Origin: Lasiosphaeria ovina | Taxonomy: Eukaryota; Ascomycota; Sordariomycetes; Sordariales; Lasiosphaeriaceae | DNA length: 64,000 bases | Direction of reading: 5' to 3' | NCBI GenBank assembly: GCA_033439765.1 | Contig: JAULSN010000005.1 | Span: forward strand, 1,813,001-1,877,000 | Part shown: positions 31,033-42,200 of the stretch, piece by piece | Position numbering within the stretch: the stretch's first letter is position 1 | Layout: each line of letters begins with the position of its first letter | Position numbers and translations under genes: made by a program | Notes under the pieces: model-generated | Databases searched by the model: none | Seen by the model: only the letters and a program-made list of their open reading frames with translations | What the model was told of the DNA's origin: nothing

Positions 31033-32090
31033 ATGGCCTCCAAGACCTTCTACGCCGTCGTCGCCGGAGTCGGCGCCGGCACGGGCCGGTCCGTGGCGCT
31101 GCGCTTCTCCAAGACGTACCCGGTGGTGCTGCTCGCGCGCAAGCCCGAGAGCTACAACGACGTCGTGGCCGAGATCAAGGCGGCCGGCGGCGAGGCCATT
31201 GGTATCAGCGCCGACACGGCCGACCCGGCCGCCGTGGCCGCGGCCTTTGCCGCCATCAAGAAGGAGTTCCCCGACAAGAAGCTGGCGGCCGCTATTTGTT
31301 TGTTGTTCCCATCCCCCCCCCCCCCCTCCTGCTTTTAGGGGTGGTCATCGTCATGATCAAATCTGTCAAAGAGAATGGCGTCCTGACATGCCAATCTGCT
31401 AGACAATGTTGGCGCCGGTCGAGCTATCAAGCCGTTCCTCGAGCTCGAGCCCAAGGATCTCGACGATAGTCTTGCCGGCAACGCGTAAGTGTTCCCCAGT
31501 CCTCCAAATCATCTGCAAGATTGAATTGCAGCCACACCCCCCAATATATATCCATGAGAAAACGCATGCCCTAACGCCCCTGGGGTCCAATACAGACGGG
31601 GCCTGTTCAACTTCGCGCAGAACACGCTGCCGCAGCTCGAAGCCTCGGTGGCCGACGCGCCGCATCCGCCGTCGCTGATCATCACGGGGGCGACGGCGTC
31701 GGTGCGGGGATCGGCGCGCTTCGCGGTATTCGCGGCGGGCAAGTTCGCCGTGCGAGCGCTGGGCCAGTCGCTGGCCCGCGAGTACGGCCCCAAGGGCGTC
31801 CATGTCAGCCACGTCATCGTCGACGGCGTCATCGATATCCCCCGGACCCAGGGCTACACTGTCAACGACGGCAAGCCCGACGGGAAGATCAGTCCGGATG
31901 CGGTACGTTTTCGTCGTGGATAACCTCCTACCCTGCTTACCTTCTCTCTCCTTCTCTCTCTGTCCTCCGCGAAACCCCCCCTAACGAAGCGTATCTGTAG
32001 ATTGCCGATAGCTACTGGCACCTCCACACGCAACACCGTTCTGGGTTCACCCAAGAGCTCGACCTGCGACCGTATGTGGAGAAGTTCTGA
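31033..32090 (+). CDS. Short-chain dehydrogenase/reductase (SDR) family protein, atypical active site
   Basis: Four exons: 31033-31297, 31403-31484, 31596-31902 and 32001-32090 (265+82+307+90 nt, 247 aa). All joins keep frame, though the first donor is the weak GTTTGT. The Rossmann start YAVVAGVGAGTGRSVALRFS carries the G-x3-G-x-G cofactor loop. NVGAG after the first intron corresponds to the NNAG-type motif. The usual Ser lies in IITGATASVRG. The YxxxK motif reads FAAGK, so the catalytic Tyr is Phe while Lys is kept; the usual PG after strand 6 is DG (VIVDGVID). From memory a set of fungal and bacterial SDRs shares this FAAGKFA pattern, so it is not a new mutation. NAD(P) binding is likely; the reaction is unknown. 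Confidence 0.9.
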
Positions 32091-32593
32091 GTAACGTGAT
32101 ATGTTTGTTATGGACAAATGCAGCATGGCCTGTTTTTTTGAATTTATGTACGATAGGCAAATCATTATGTTTGTATGTCATTCTCGTCATGTCCCCTGTC
32201 CCATAAATGTGATGATGATGATGATGATGATGATGATGAGGTCAACATACAACCATGCCTGAGGGTAAAGTAACATACAGGACACCTATGGCGGTGTTAT
32301 GGCGGTGTGCTCTGTGAAGTACCCTCCTACTTAGAGTGGATGCTGCCCAAGCGCCGAAGAGGCTGTTACCAGCTTCAAGAACCTCATATTATCCACCCCT
32401 AAAAGGAGTCATGCGGATTTCTCTTTGCTTCCGAGGATTAAGTTGTTTCGGTATGCGTGGCGAGTGCAAAGCGCCTTCCCAAGGCTATCGACCAGCTTGA
32501 TCAACCCTTTCTGGCACCCTGCCCAGGAAACGCTCTGCGTGGCTTGCCCCACCTCGCTCGTCTTGGTGTGGTATGGTGTCTGGTCAACAGCTT
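32091..32593. other. Intergenic region between convergent genes, with (GAT)n microsatellite
   Basis: The (GAT)n tract covers 32210-32239. The rest is the 3' flank of the SDR and tma46 genes. Confidence 0.6.
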
Positions 32594-33863
32594 TCATGTG
32601 CCAGATGCGGGTTCGACGATTTTATCGTCATCTGCTTCGCCGTTCGCATCGTTGCTTGTGTTGACACTCGAGCTGCCACTCGCCTCACCGTTCGTCTCAT
32701 CGTTTTCCTCGTCATCGCTCTGGTCGTCAGAACCGTCGTCGTCTGCCTCGTCATCCTGGTCGCCGTTCGTTTCGTCATCTGGGACGTGTGTCGAGATAGG
32801 AACGCCGTGCAGGGCTGCAAGCCGTTCTTCCTCTCTCTTGGATGCGAGTGCCTCTGTCTCCAGTCTCAGCTTCTCCAGATTCCAAACATCACCTGCATCT
32901 TCGTCGTCCGAGTCATCGCCGTCCATCTTCCAGTTGCCGCTCTCGAAGAGGGCACGGCCAGTTGCTTCCTTGGCGCGTCTCGCCTCCTCTTCGGCGGCCT
33001 TCTTCTCCAGACGATCCTTCTTCCATTTGGCAAAGCTCTCGGGTGTGACAGGTGTCAGTGTGCCAGTAAGCTTGTGTCTCTCCGACTCCAAGAAATCCTC
33101 AAGGGTTAGAGTCTTGAGAGGTGACTTGTCCATCAGGGCCTTCTCCGCCGCCCTCTGCTCCTTGGTCTTGAGGACGAATCTGTAGCGGGTTAGCTCATGT
33201 CTGGCAAATACATATATCCGCAAGTGCCGCTCACCCAGGTGGAAGAGCATGCTTGTACATGCACTTGTCGCCGCCGTTGGGGCAGATCCAGAACCAGCCG
33301 TATTTGCCGTCTTCGATAGCCTCGATGAAGAATTTGCAAACCTTTTCGGTCGTACTGCGTTGGTTTCCCTTCTTGGACAGGACAACAGAGCGTAGCTTCT
33401 CCTCGTCCCAGTCCGCTGACGTCTCCTGCTTTTTCTTTTCATCCTCGTCCTGCCTCGTGTCCTGGTACAAGTTCCTCTTCTCGACCCTGCGCTCGACCTC
33501 GAGGTCGTGCGAGAACTTGCATTTCTTGCCCTTCTCGCAGTTCCCCTTCTTGAAGAAGATGCACAGCACCGTCTTGGGGTCGACGCCGAAGGGCACCTTC
33601 TGGATCTGGGCCGGCTTGTTGAGCAGCAGGTCAGCCTCGCGCTTGGCATCTTCGGCCGCCTTCTTGTCCCGCTCGCGCTGTGCCTTCTCGGCCTCCTTGC
33701 GCTTCTGCTCGGCATTTCCGCCCGCCTTGATGGACGAAGCGAGGGCGGCAATCGTCTTCTGTGCGGCGGACCCCTTCTTGTTCTTCATACCAAAGGTTTT
33801 GTCCTCGACCGACTTGGCGGACTTCTTGGCGCCCGCCACCTTCTCGATCTTTTTGGGAGGCAT
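32594..33863 (-). CDS. tma46: Tma46 / DRG family regulatory protein (ZC3H15 type)
   Basis: Partner of the translation GTPase Rbg1/DRG1, found on ribosomes. Two exons, 33863-33235 and 33179-32594 (629+586 nt, 404 aa), with donor GTGAGC and acceptor CTACAG. The start [17 protein letters not shown] is the family N-terminus. CCCH finger 1 is [19 protein letters not shown] (101-119). Finger 2 is formed by [21 protein letters not shown] (about 178-205). The join gives HALPPGFVLK, where the conserved DFRP region starts, and this continues with [16 protein letters not shown] and [16 protein letters not shown]. The last ~90 residues are very acidic (Asp/Glu/Asn-rich). Start codon is divergent from ost4. 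Confidence 0.94.
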
Positions 33864-34549
33864 GATGGGCAGATATTGAATGAGTGGCTTTTGTGACAAT
33901 CGAATCCGCGCTCGGTGTGCTCTTGTTGTGTGCCTAACGCGGCCGGGAACTGGCGGTGGTGTCTCGACTCTGAGTTTTTTTGCAAGACCAAGTGTGCAAC
34001 TCGAGGCGGGGCGGGGGATCTTGAACCTCAAATGTGAGAACTCCAGTGGCTCAGTGGGTGCTACAGGGCCGGGGCACGCTGGCGACTAGGCGACCCCATA
34101 ACTGAGCCCCAGAGGAGAGAGCCCTGACGTCGGTTACCTCCCGATTTGGACTGGGGCTGGAAGGCACTGCCAAGTGCACGTGATCTAGAACATTTCCCCA
34201 GTCGCCTGTGCGGGAGGTACACGTATGGCAGTGCTCCCCAAGTACCGATACAAGCGGCAGCTAAAATACGGGCCAGACGATTGAAGCGCAACCGCTTTCC
34301 AAGGGGAAAGCTGTCCAGATCCAACCCACATCACGACCTCCCGTCGTTCCCATCCAGGTAGACCATAGAAACAAAAGACCGCGCGATTCTACCAGCATAC
34401 AAGGTACTACCTGGAATTCCAGCTGTATGTGGTCAATGAACCATTGCGCATGTACTCACAGCATCTTTCCTAGACACTTTCGCCTTCGGGTCACTCGAAA
34501 GTCGCCCAGCGCATCCGCAATCAGCACCTGCCCCGTCACAACAGCAACC
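33864..34549. promoter_or_regulatory. Divergent promoter region tma46-ost4
   Basis: 686 bp between two start codons on opposite strands. No gene is seen inside. The part next to ost4 contains a TACAAGGTACTACC-type stretch and many C-rich words. Confidence 0.5.
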
Positions 34550-34732
34550 ATGATATCAGACAACGAATTGTACCGCCTCGCCGTCTTTTTCGGCTCTGCA
34601 GCAATGGTCCTCATTGTCGTCTACCACTTCTTCGAGGTCAATGCGAAGGAGAGCGAGCAGGAGGTTGTCAAAGACAAGGCTCCCATCAAGTCCGGTGCCT
34701 CCTCAGCCCCGGCTTCCACCAAGACAAGGTGA
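34550..34732 (+). CDS. ost4: Oligosaccharyltransferase subunit Ost4
   Basis: Tiny ER membrane subunit that stabilises the oligosaccharyltransferase complex for N-glycosylation. 60 aa, single exon. It starts MISDNELYRLAVFFGSAAM, matching the fixed MISD/E start of the family, and has one membrane span (LAVFFGSAAMVLIVVYHFF) with a cytosol/lumen switch at EVNAKESE. Yeast Ost4 is about 36 residues, so this protein carries a Ser/Lys-rich tail of about 24 residues after the conserved part. The upstream in-frame Met at 34427 is in an unlikely context; the ATG at 34550 is chosen on homology. Confidence 0.9.
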   Translation: MISDNELYRLAVFFGSAAMVLIVVYHFFEVNAKESEQEVVKDKAPIKSGASSAPASTKTR

Positions 34733-35898
34733 AGACCTGCCAACTGGGTGTATGACTAGGAAGGACATAGAAAGCCGGGTTTCTTTGGTGTCAAAAATGG
34801 GGTTTCGCCAGTGCCGCGCGTGGGAAGCCTGCGGGCCGAGAGGTTGACAAACTGAAACGAGAACGGCGTGGGAAGCGGTCTACGAATGGCTTTGATACGG
34901 TTGACGGAGTGGCCCTGATCTAGCGGCCGGTCCGAGACTCGCGATACAAAAACACGACAGCCACGCACCTGTGAGCGACAGGCATGTCGCGATTTCATAT
35001 GTATAATAAATGCGACGCCAGCTCACAGCTAGGATAGGCTTGATGAGCGTGTTATTACCAGAGGTAGAGACAAACAAGGTTCTATTTTAGATTTTTTGCC
35101 TCTTCTGTGCCCTTCAAATTAAATATTTAGGTTACTTACTCCTTCAAAAATCGTCTCGATGGAGGAATCAAGGCAACGCAGAATTTCCACATCAAGACTA
35201 TCGACACCAAGCTCAAAGCAGCTGCTCCAAATGCCAAGTGGCACCACGTACCTTTGTTGGTGCACGTGCCCCTTCTGTACCAGTACAGTCCAGTGAGTTT
35301 GGCACAGTGTGGCTAGGCATTCGGAACTATTAGTCAGGGCCCCACTTTGACTCATCCAAAAAGAGGCTAGCCTGGCTGATCTGGAGCCTGCCCAACGCCA
35401 CCTGACTGGTCCCTTCCTTCCCGCCTTAACAACCCGCACCTTGAGACGCCAAAAGCAAGGCGCAGTTCCTTCCTCCAACAAAGTGCCGCCCTCAATTTCT
35501 CGCGCAGCCTTTTCCACTTCCTCCATTTCCATTCCCCAGCACACCACGCAAAACATCTTCCTTCCTTCACTCGATCTGTTCATTTCATTCAGGCCTGCAT
35601 CCAACTTGACAGCCTGACACAACTTCCTTCGCCTGCCGCGACAAATTAATACAAAGCCCTTTTCTTCTGCCCCGCCGCTTCGCGTTCTCGACGCGAATCC
35701 GCAGCAGTTTCCATATTCTCGGCCTGCAAGCCTTCATCTCCCCACCACCTTCTAAATCCGCCATTTGGTCATCGACCGACAATTCGACAGACCTTCGCGT
35801 CGTGCTACCACGGCAAAAAGTAAAAAGTCGCAACAGCACTTGTCGCCTCCTTGCCATCAATCACACCATCTCTTCACCTTTACGACTCCACCATCACC
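34733..35898. promoter_or_regulatory. Intergenic and promoter region of yra1
   Basis: 1.2 kb. The last ~450 bp before the yra1 start are pyrimidine-rich, as usual for highly expressed fungal genes. A minus-strand frame at 35119-35622 looks non-coding. Confidence 0.5.
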
Positions 35899-37610
35899 AT
35901 GTCTGCCAAGTTGAACCAGTCTCTCGACGAGATTCTTTCCACCCGTGCGGCCGCCAGCCGCCGTGGCCGCCCTTCGGCTCGTCGCTCAACTGGAACTCGC
36001 CCCGCCAACTCGGCCCCTGCTGGCGGAATTCAAAAGAGCACCAAGCCAGCTCGTAACGCCGGAAAGCCCGCTGGAGGCAAGGGCGCTGGATTTACCGGCG
36101 AATCTAAAGTCATCGTCAGCAATTTGGTAAGCATTTCCCATCGACGTCGCTCAGTTCCAGTACTAATCTCGTGAAAGCCCAAGGATGTTTCCGAGGCCCA
36201 GATCAAGGTATGTTGTTACCGATGAGGCCATTCAGCCTTCGGACTTTTGTCGACATTCCTCTTCCGTGGCGTTTCCCAGGTCATGTCCTCGGTATAGGAC
36301 AGTTGGGTAGATTCGCTTGCGTCCCAGCAAGCGAATGCCTGTGGCCAATGACTCCTTCCAAATGCGCATGCGAAGCAATGTCGTCATTTGGAAGTCGAGC
36401 AAAACCCTGTCGCGCTTCGTATTCTTATCATGGTAGCCTGGCAAGCACCTATGATTTGGATCGCTGCGCAGACGCTTAAGGGGGTGATTGCAATGCCCTT
36501 TTCGGGTGTTGCATGGCTAAGTGTTTCCGCATGGTCGCATCTGGATGGTGACCAGTATGTCGACTTGCAATCCACATCTCAGCGAGCTTAGCAGTGGGCA
36601 GAACTTGGCGTCCCTGATTACAGGGTGCTCAGCGGATCAATCGGGGGTTTGTCGGTTGTTGTGTTGAGGGGCACAACAACCGTTCTTTAGGGCATTCCAT
36701 GTTGCGGGAGTAGTTTTGGATCTGCGTCATCGAACGGCACCATTGTCTTGACCGGCATATGGTATCACGCGGACCGATCCCATTACACGCTTTCGAAACG
36801 CTTTGTTAGGCTCGGTGCCTGTAACATCCCACTGGATAAGAGGCTCCAGTGGTCGTCGGATTTTGTTCATCAGCCAGTCGCCGGTGATGCTGGCATGAAC
36901 GTGCTCGCTGCTCTGCTCGCTGCTTTTTGGAAGATTTCCACTATTCGAGGCGACTTTCTGCCATGCGATGGCTTTCATGGATTATGGAGTTCGAATCGCC
37001 CCTCCGGATGCGGATACTCAGTCTAGATCTCACATGACGCTAACCACGAATACCCATCGATAGGAATTTCTCCAGTCTTCAGTAGGCCAAGTCAAAAAGG
37101 TGGAGCTGTCTTACGGACAGGGCGGCACTAGCCGCGGCATTGCCAGTGTTACTTTCCATCATGCGGACGGAGCTAGCAAGGCATTTTCGAAGGTCAACGG
37201 CCTTCTCATCGACAACCGCCCGGTCAAGGTATGCATATCTCCTCTCTGACCGTGCTAGAAAACAGGCTAATGTTCCATAGGTTGAGGTAGTCGTGGCCTC
37301 TGCTGAGCTGATCCCTCAACCGAAGCCTCTCAACCAACGAGTCACACAGCCGAAGGTGCAGCCGAAGTCAGCCGCGAATATTAAGCATGGCGCAGGTGTT
37401 ACGAAGGGCACCGCTGGTGCCACTCGCGGGGCCGTAAAGAAAGGGGTTCGCGGTCGCGGCGGCCGTAATGGTCGTCTCGCCAAGAAGACGACAGAGGAGT
37501 TGGACTCGGAAATGGCCGACTATTTTGTCGCCCCTGCCGCTGATAACACCACCAGTGTTGCTCAGCCGGCCACCAACGGCGATGCCCCGATGGAGGATGA
37601 GATTCTCTAA
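35899..37610 (+). CDS. yra1: mRNA export adaptor Yra1/ALY (REF family)
   Basis: TREX component that links mRNA to the export receptor. Four exons: 35899-36126, 36178-36207, 37064-37228 and 37281-37610 (228+30+165+330 nt, 250 aa). Introns are 51, 856 and 52 nt. The start MSAKLNQSLDEILSTR holds the N-terminal UAP56/Sub2-binding motif (SLDEIL). An Arg/Gly/Ala-rich segment follows, then the RRM from SKVIVSNLPKDVSEAQIK (RNP2-like VIVSNL) to SRGIASVTFHH (RNP1) and NRPVKVEVVV. The tail has an RG-rich stretch (GVRGRGGRNGR) and a second UAP56-binding motif (LDSEMADYF). The order is standard for the family. Exon 2 encodes only ten residues inside the RRM. The second intron is more than ten times the usual size here; yeast YRA1 is also known for a long autoregulatory intron. 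Confidence 0.94.
36208..37063 (+). promoter_or_regulatory. Unusually long (856 nt) intron of yra1
   Basis: Donor GTATGT after codon AAG; acceptor ATCGATAG with a GCTAAC branch site about 22 nt upstream. The flanking exons are in frame and restore an intact RRM, so its ends are well supported. It holds no long open frame. A short direct repeat GCTCGCTGCTCTGCTCGCTG lies near 36903-36922. In yeast the long YRA1 intron is spliced poorly to limit Yra1 amount; a similar role here is inference. Confidence 0.75.
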
Positions 37611-38543
37611 ATGCAGGCCGCAATTGCATATGTTATGAAGGGAGTGGAGCAAGGCTCAGCGCATTTCACTGAGCGCATATTCAGTAGGGTTCGGTGGCTT
37701 GGGATTTGGTGTTGGGGGATATTTTCTTGTCTTTTTTCCAGCATGTTACTTGAGGCTGAGGTACTTCAACGGGACTGTCTTTACCTGGACAGTACTCTAG
37801 GCTTTGGCTTGTGTTAACTCCACGGACCTTTTGCTTTCCCACTATTGGCAGGGCAAGCTCCTCTGCAGATATGCGTGTCTCTAGTGATCCAAAGTGATTA
37901 TGGATCTTGTGGTGTCTTAATTGTATATCTTGCCCAGAATTCTTCCAAGGCAGATTTGACATACCAGGCACAGGGCACCAAATGAATTCTTATGGAAGGG
38001 GGTTTCCCAGCCGCTGAAGGTGCGGAAAGGAGTGGCTTATACAGCGGTCGTTTTCTAGAAATGGTGGAGGCTCGTTCACTTGGACAGGCTCTTTGAAGAG
38101 GAATGAATCATTACACACATGTTGCTGTCGATTTATGTGATTGTGTGGAATAGGGGCAAGAGGTCAAGTGAAGGGCGTGGGGCTCCAGGAAATAATGTCC
38201 CCCCCCTCCCTAAATAAAAGAAGCCAGAATAAAGCACACGATGAACTATCTCCCCACCCCTTTCTCCTTCCTTCCTTCCTTACCTCTCCATCGCTCAAGG
38301 CAAATCTCCCAGTCTGTTCCCTGGCCTGTGTCTTTCTAACATGCTGGTCCCTTTGTGTCTATCTCTCTACCACGTGTATGTAAACATGAGGGATATGGGG
38401 AATATCTTTGGGTAGGTGGTTGGATCGGTGCTGATGTCTTAACGGGAAGGGTGTTAGTCTCGCTGTGTTTCTCGCCGCTGTAGATGGGAATAGGACCTGG
38501 CTGGACGGGTTGATGGGCAGACATACATACAGACCGGCGGGCC
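37611..38543. other. 3' flank of yra1 and of the next gene
   Basis: No gene supported. Contains a C run near 38199-38206 and a CTTCC repeat near 38265-38280. Confidence 0.45.
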
Positions 38544-38777
38544 CTACTTGGACCCCTGGTTGCTCGAGTCGTCCAAGTTCGGCTCGCGGTACGGCTCGTC
38601 GGCGGGCCACGCCGTCGTGGCAGCGCCGCGGCGAGAGTCCGCCGCCGCGTCCGCCGCCGTGTACTGGTCCGGCGGGTTGGTGCTGGCGCTCGACGTCGAG
38701 CTAGTGTCGCTGGCGCCGCTGCTGCTGCTGCTGCTGTCGGAGATGCTGCCCGCGTCGGAGCCCTTGGAGGAAGACAT
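38544..38777 (-). CDS. Small Ser-rich hypothetical protein, 77 aa
   Basis: Starts MSSSKGSDAGSISDSSSSSS and is dominated by Ser, Ala, Asp and Thr, ending YREPNLDDSSNQGSK. No domain, signal peptide or membrane span. Disordered throughout. It is kept because the frame has a good start and a non-repetitive C-terminal half (PPDQYTAADAAADSRRG, WPADEPYREP). Function unknown. Confidence 0.45.
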   Translation of the reverse strand: MSSSKGSDAGSISDSSSSSSGASDTSSTSSASTNPPDQYTAADAAADSRRGAATTAWPADEPYREPNLDDSSNQGSK

Positions 38778-41043
38778 TGTCGTCGGTTGTAGTGTAGTTG
38801 GTGGGCTGCTTGGGCGGGGGTTTGGATGTCTGTGATAGGGGGGGGTAGAGAAGGGTCGAGAGAGGAAGGTTCTTCGGGAGGACTGATGTGAGAATTTTAA
38901 TTGTTGTCTGTCACAAAGCGTGAGAAACTAGCCTGGTTCGACTGGGTTTGGTGGGTTGATTGGTTGCTTGTGCGTTGCAGGATTCTGGCTCCGTGGATGT
39001 GAGGACAGGAGCTCTAGGTATTTATATACTTATACTACACTCTATTGCCGTCGTCGAGGACTAGAGAGACAGGCACAGGCTCGTTATAGAAGCCAAGAGA
39101 CATTAGACGACGGGATTGAAAAGGCTTAGCTCAGCTAGCAGCATCCCGGTGACCGATGAAGACGAGGAGGAGCACGAAACTTCCGAGTAGACGGAAGGTA
39201 TGAACAACAATACACCACAGCTCGCAGATTTGCTCATCAAAGTATAGAGGACTTCTTCCGAATCACGGTCGAACAAACAACACTCGTAGATAACATCACA
39301 CATACCCAACTAGCCGCCCACCAGCTTACTCAAGGCCCTTTCCGGAAGACACACGACAGTAAGAGGATATGAAGTTGAGAGAGCAAGCAATGGAGCTACG
39401 CAGTATCTGGACCCCTGAATGAGCAGGCCGCCAGCTTAGTCTGCTAAGAGACGTCGAGCCCCTTCTCCCTCTCCATTTCCCTTGTAGGCTCGTTCCAAGT
39501 ACTCTCAGCCCTTCGCACAGTTTGTCCGTCTCCCCGGGCACTATCCCTTGTTCTCCTAGAGACGACACCGTGATCTCTTCTTCCCGCGAGCGTGTCCCCT
39601 ACTCGGTATGCATCAAACAACCAGGCCCACACCCCAAGTCCCGCCCAGTAACACACCTTTCCGCAGCTGTAACGAGCTCTCTTGTCCGCCTCCCCGATTC
39701 CTCGACTCCTGTGATGCCAGGAAGCAGTCAAATCGAGAGGCTCGAGGAATGAAAAGGGGGGGAAAGAGAAGGAAAGAAAAAAGAGGCGCGGATACTCTGA
39801 TATCCGGCCGGGTCTATTCCATTCTCGGGACTCGGGCTCCCTCCCTTGTATTTTCTCCTTTTTCATCAGAAACAAACTGTGCTTTTCTCGTCGTGACTAC
39901 GCAGACAAGGTAGAGTGCAGACCGGTGGGGCGGTTGAGCAGGCAAGCAGTGGCCTAGTCAGTCCTCATGACCGCGAAGCAAGTAGACAAGCAAGGATCAA
40001 GCAAGAGGGAGGCAGACAAGCAAATCATCAGAATAAGCCAGCAAGCCAGCAAGCGATACACGCAGAAGAAGAGGCTAACAAGCAACTTTGGCATAGACAC
40101 AGACATGCCTATACTTGAAGTGTTTACTTCTCGGTACCAACAACCATGCCAAACATAACCTGACATGCTCTACCTACTCGAACATACACCAACCAAGCCG
40201 ACAATCATCGGACAAGACAAGACAAGGCACCCACCCAACAAACAACAAAGAGCGGACATGACCGCCGGCAAGGCCCGGGCACGCATACATACCTTAACAT
40301 ATGTGTGTGTATGTGAAGAAAATCCGTGACGGTCGGCAAGAGGGCCAACAAGAAAAAACAAGAGAAGAAAAGGATGGAAGTTAGTTAGACCATCACCCCA
40401 AAGAAAGAGGAAAAAAACATGTTCAAGAAAAAAAGGGTTAGAAGGGACAAAGCAACGAGGCTCTCCAGTCTATCTGTGCGACGTGCCCTGGCGGATAGGC
40501 AAGATCCCGAAGCACAAGAACCAGCCACCGCGGGCTCGTCTCGCGTAGGACAAGCGATGACGAAACCAACACCGGTCTCCCTCTCCCCCTGGTCTCAATC
40601 CCCGAGAGGACTCCAAGCTGCTGCTATATTGGTTTGTGCCATTCCCGAGAACCGGGTTGAACACATCCCATCTACCGTCCGCGGCTAGTACCCGAGACTT
40701 ATCCACGTAAACATTCCCCGTTCAGCATATCGGGAAATATTTGCCTTCCGCCCCGCAGCGTAGCCGATGAAGATGTCTCTTCAGGGTGGGGAGAGAGGGG
40801 TCACAAAGGGAGACGTTGCTTCTCTTTTGCCTTCTAACTCCGGGCTGCTAGTAACAAGTTCCATTCGCCTAAAAAAAGATCCTGTCTGTTGGGCCAAATA
40901 AGGTTGCTCAATCAGCCGAGACCACCTATCAAAATCGGTATTCTAAAGCGATTGATACTTTTCGTTCGTATTCGTAACCCCCCTACCTCGTGCCCAATAA
41001 AGCCGAGCATGCGGACTCTCATCGGTTTGCCATTACGGTCCTT
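38778..41043. other. Intergenic region, 2.3 kb
   Basis: Short broken frames on both strands with no coherent protein. AT-richer stretches with GACAAG/CAAGCAAG-type direct repeats lie around 39940-40080 and 40200-40240. The right end is the 3' flank of the p23 gene. Confidence 0.45.
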
Positions 41044-42200
41044 TTACGCCTCCGCCTTCTTCTCGCCGGCCGGCTTCTCGTCAGCCTCCTCCTCTTCGCC
41101 CTCGAGAGCGGGCATGTCGTCATCCGAATCTTCATCATCCTCTTCCTCGCCCGTCGGCATACCAGCGCCGCCGCCGAGCTTGGAGAAGTCGATGCCGCCA
41201 AGGTCACCGCCACCTGTAAATCTCAAAGTTAGCGAGCTGTCGACGACAAGAAGGGGTACTCGAGCCGCTAGAGGCCTCAGCCCGCAGTGTCTCGGATCTG
41301 GTCTGTCTCCGCCTCCCCCCCAATTCAGTCTTGCATGTACGTACCCATACCGCCCATACCACCCATGCCCGGCATTCCTCCTATAACCACGTATTAGATT
41401 CCGAGAGAGGGTGGTGGTAAAAGGAGTGGGGGGGTAAAGCAAAGTAGCCAGCAGAGAGTACCAATGCGTCTCTTATCGTGCCTATCAGGGGGGTGCGGGG
41501 GGGGGGGGGGGAAAGAGGCAACTTACCCATACCGCCGAAGTTGGAGAAGTCTTCCTCAGCCGCCTCGTGCTGCTCGTCCTCGTCAACCCACTTGTCGAAG
41601 TCGGTCTTGAGGAAGTGGGACCTCTGGGTGCCCTTGAGCAGACGCGGCCAGTAGGCCTCGCTGAGCTCCTTCTTGCGCAGCTTCATCTCGACATCGCGAG
41701 CCGTGTGGTTGACCTTGCTCGCGGCCGGGTCGATCTCGGCGTAGAACTCGAGCTCGAGCGAGTACGACCGCTTGAGCGTGTCTGAGTGGCCCGAGAAGGT
41801 CAGGCCGGTGGGCTTGAGGTCCAGCTTCAGGTTGCTGGCCGGCACGTCGGGGACGCTGATGGTGAGGTAGATGAAGTTCTTCTCGGCATCGTCCTTGGAG
41901 GAGCGTTGCGCCCAGAGGACTAGAGTGCGCCAGCCATGGTTAGCGGTGGTGAGGAACGGATCTGAGATGGGCTCCTCTCCGAAGAAGAAAAAATGCGGTG
42001 AAGGTGCGGGGAGGGGAGCATATGCGGGGTGTCAGGGTGTCAAGAGTCGGGGCAATGGGGGCATCGAATCCTCGGCGTATCGAGGAGGTCTGGTAGGGCT
42101 AGTCAAGCTGGCTGCAATAGCAAGCCACGCAATTTGGTAGAGGAGCCGCTTCAGCAAGGCTATGGGAATTCTTACCCTCAGGTGTTACGGTCGCCGCCAT
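41044..42200 (-). CDS. sba1: HSP90 co-chaperone p23 / Sba1
   Basis: Binds ATP-bound HSP90 and slows its cycle. Four exons: 42200-42176, 41919-41527, 41380-41345 and 41213-41044 (25+393+36+170 nt, 207 aa). Splicing gives the start MAATVTPEVLWAQRSSKDDA, the standard family opening. The CS domain follows with KNFIYLTISVPDVP, LDLKPTGLTFSGH, YSLELEFYAEIDP and VEMKLRKKELSEAYWPRLLK. The conserved FDKWVDEDEQ lies near its end. Exon 3 encodes only a Gly/Met run (GMPGMGGMGGM), typical of fungal p23 tails, and the C-terminus is acidic (EEEDDEDSDDDMPALEGEEE). The 256-nt first intron could also be shortened by an alternative acceptor near 41975 (EEPISDPF...), which stays in frame. Confidence 0.93.

Noticed and set aside
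41975..42010. Alternative p23 exon beginning EEPISDPFLTT
   Set aside because: Kept only as a possible alternative acceptor; the acceptor at 41920 restores the conserved TPEVLWAQRSS start and is preferred.
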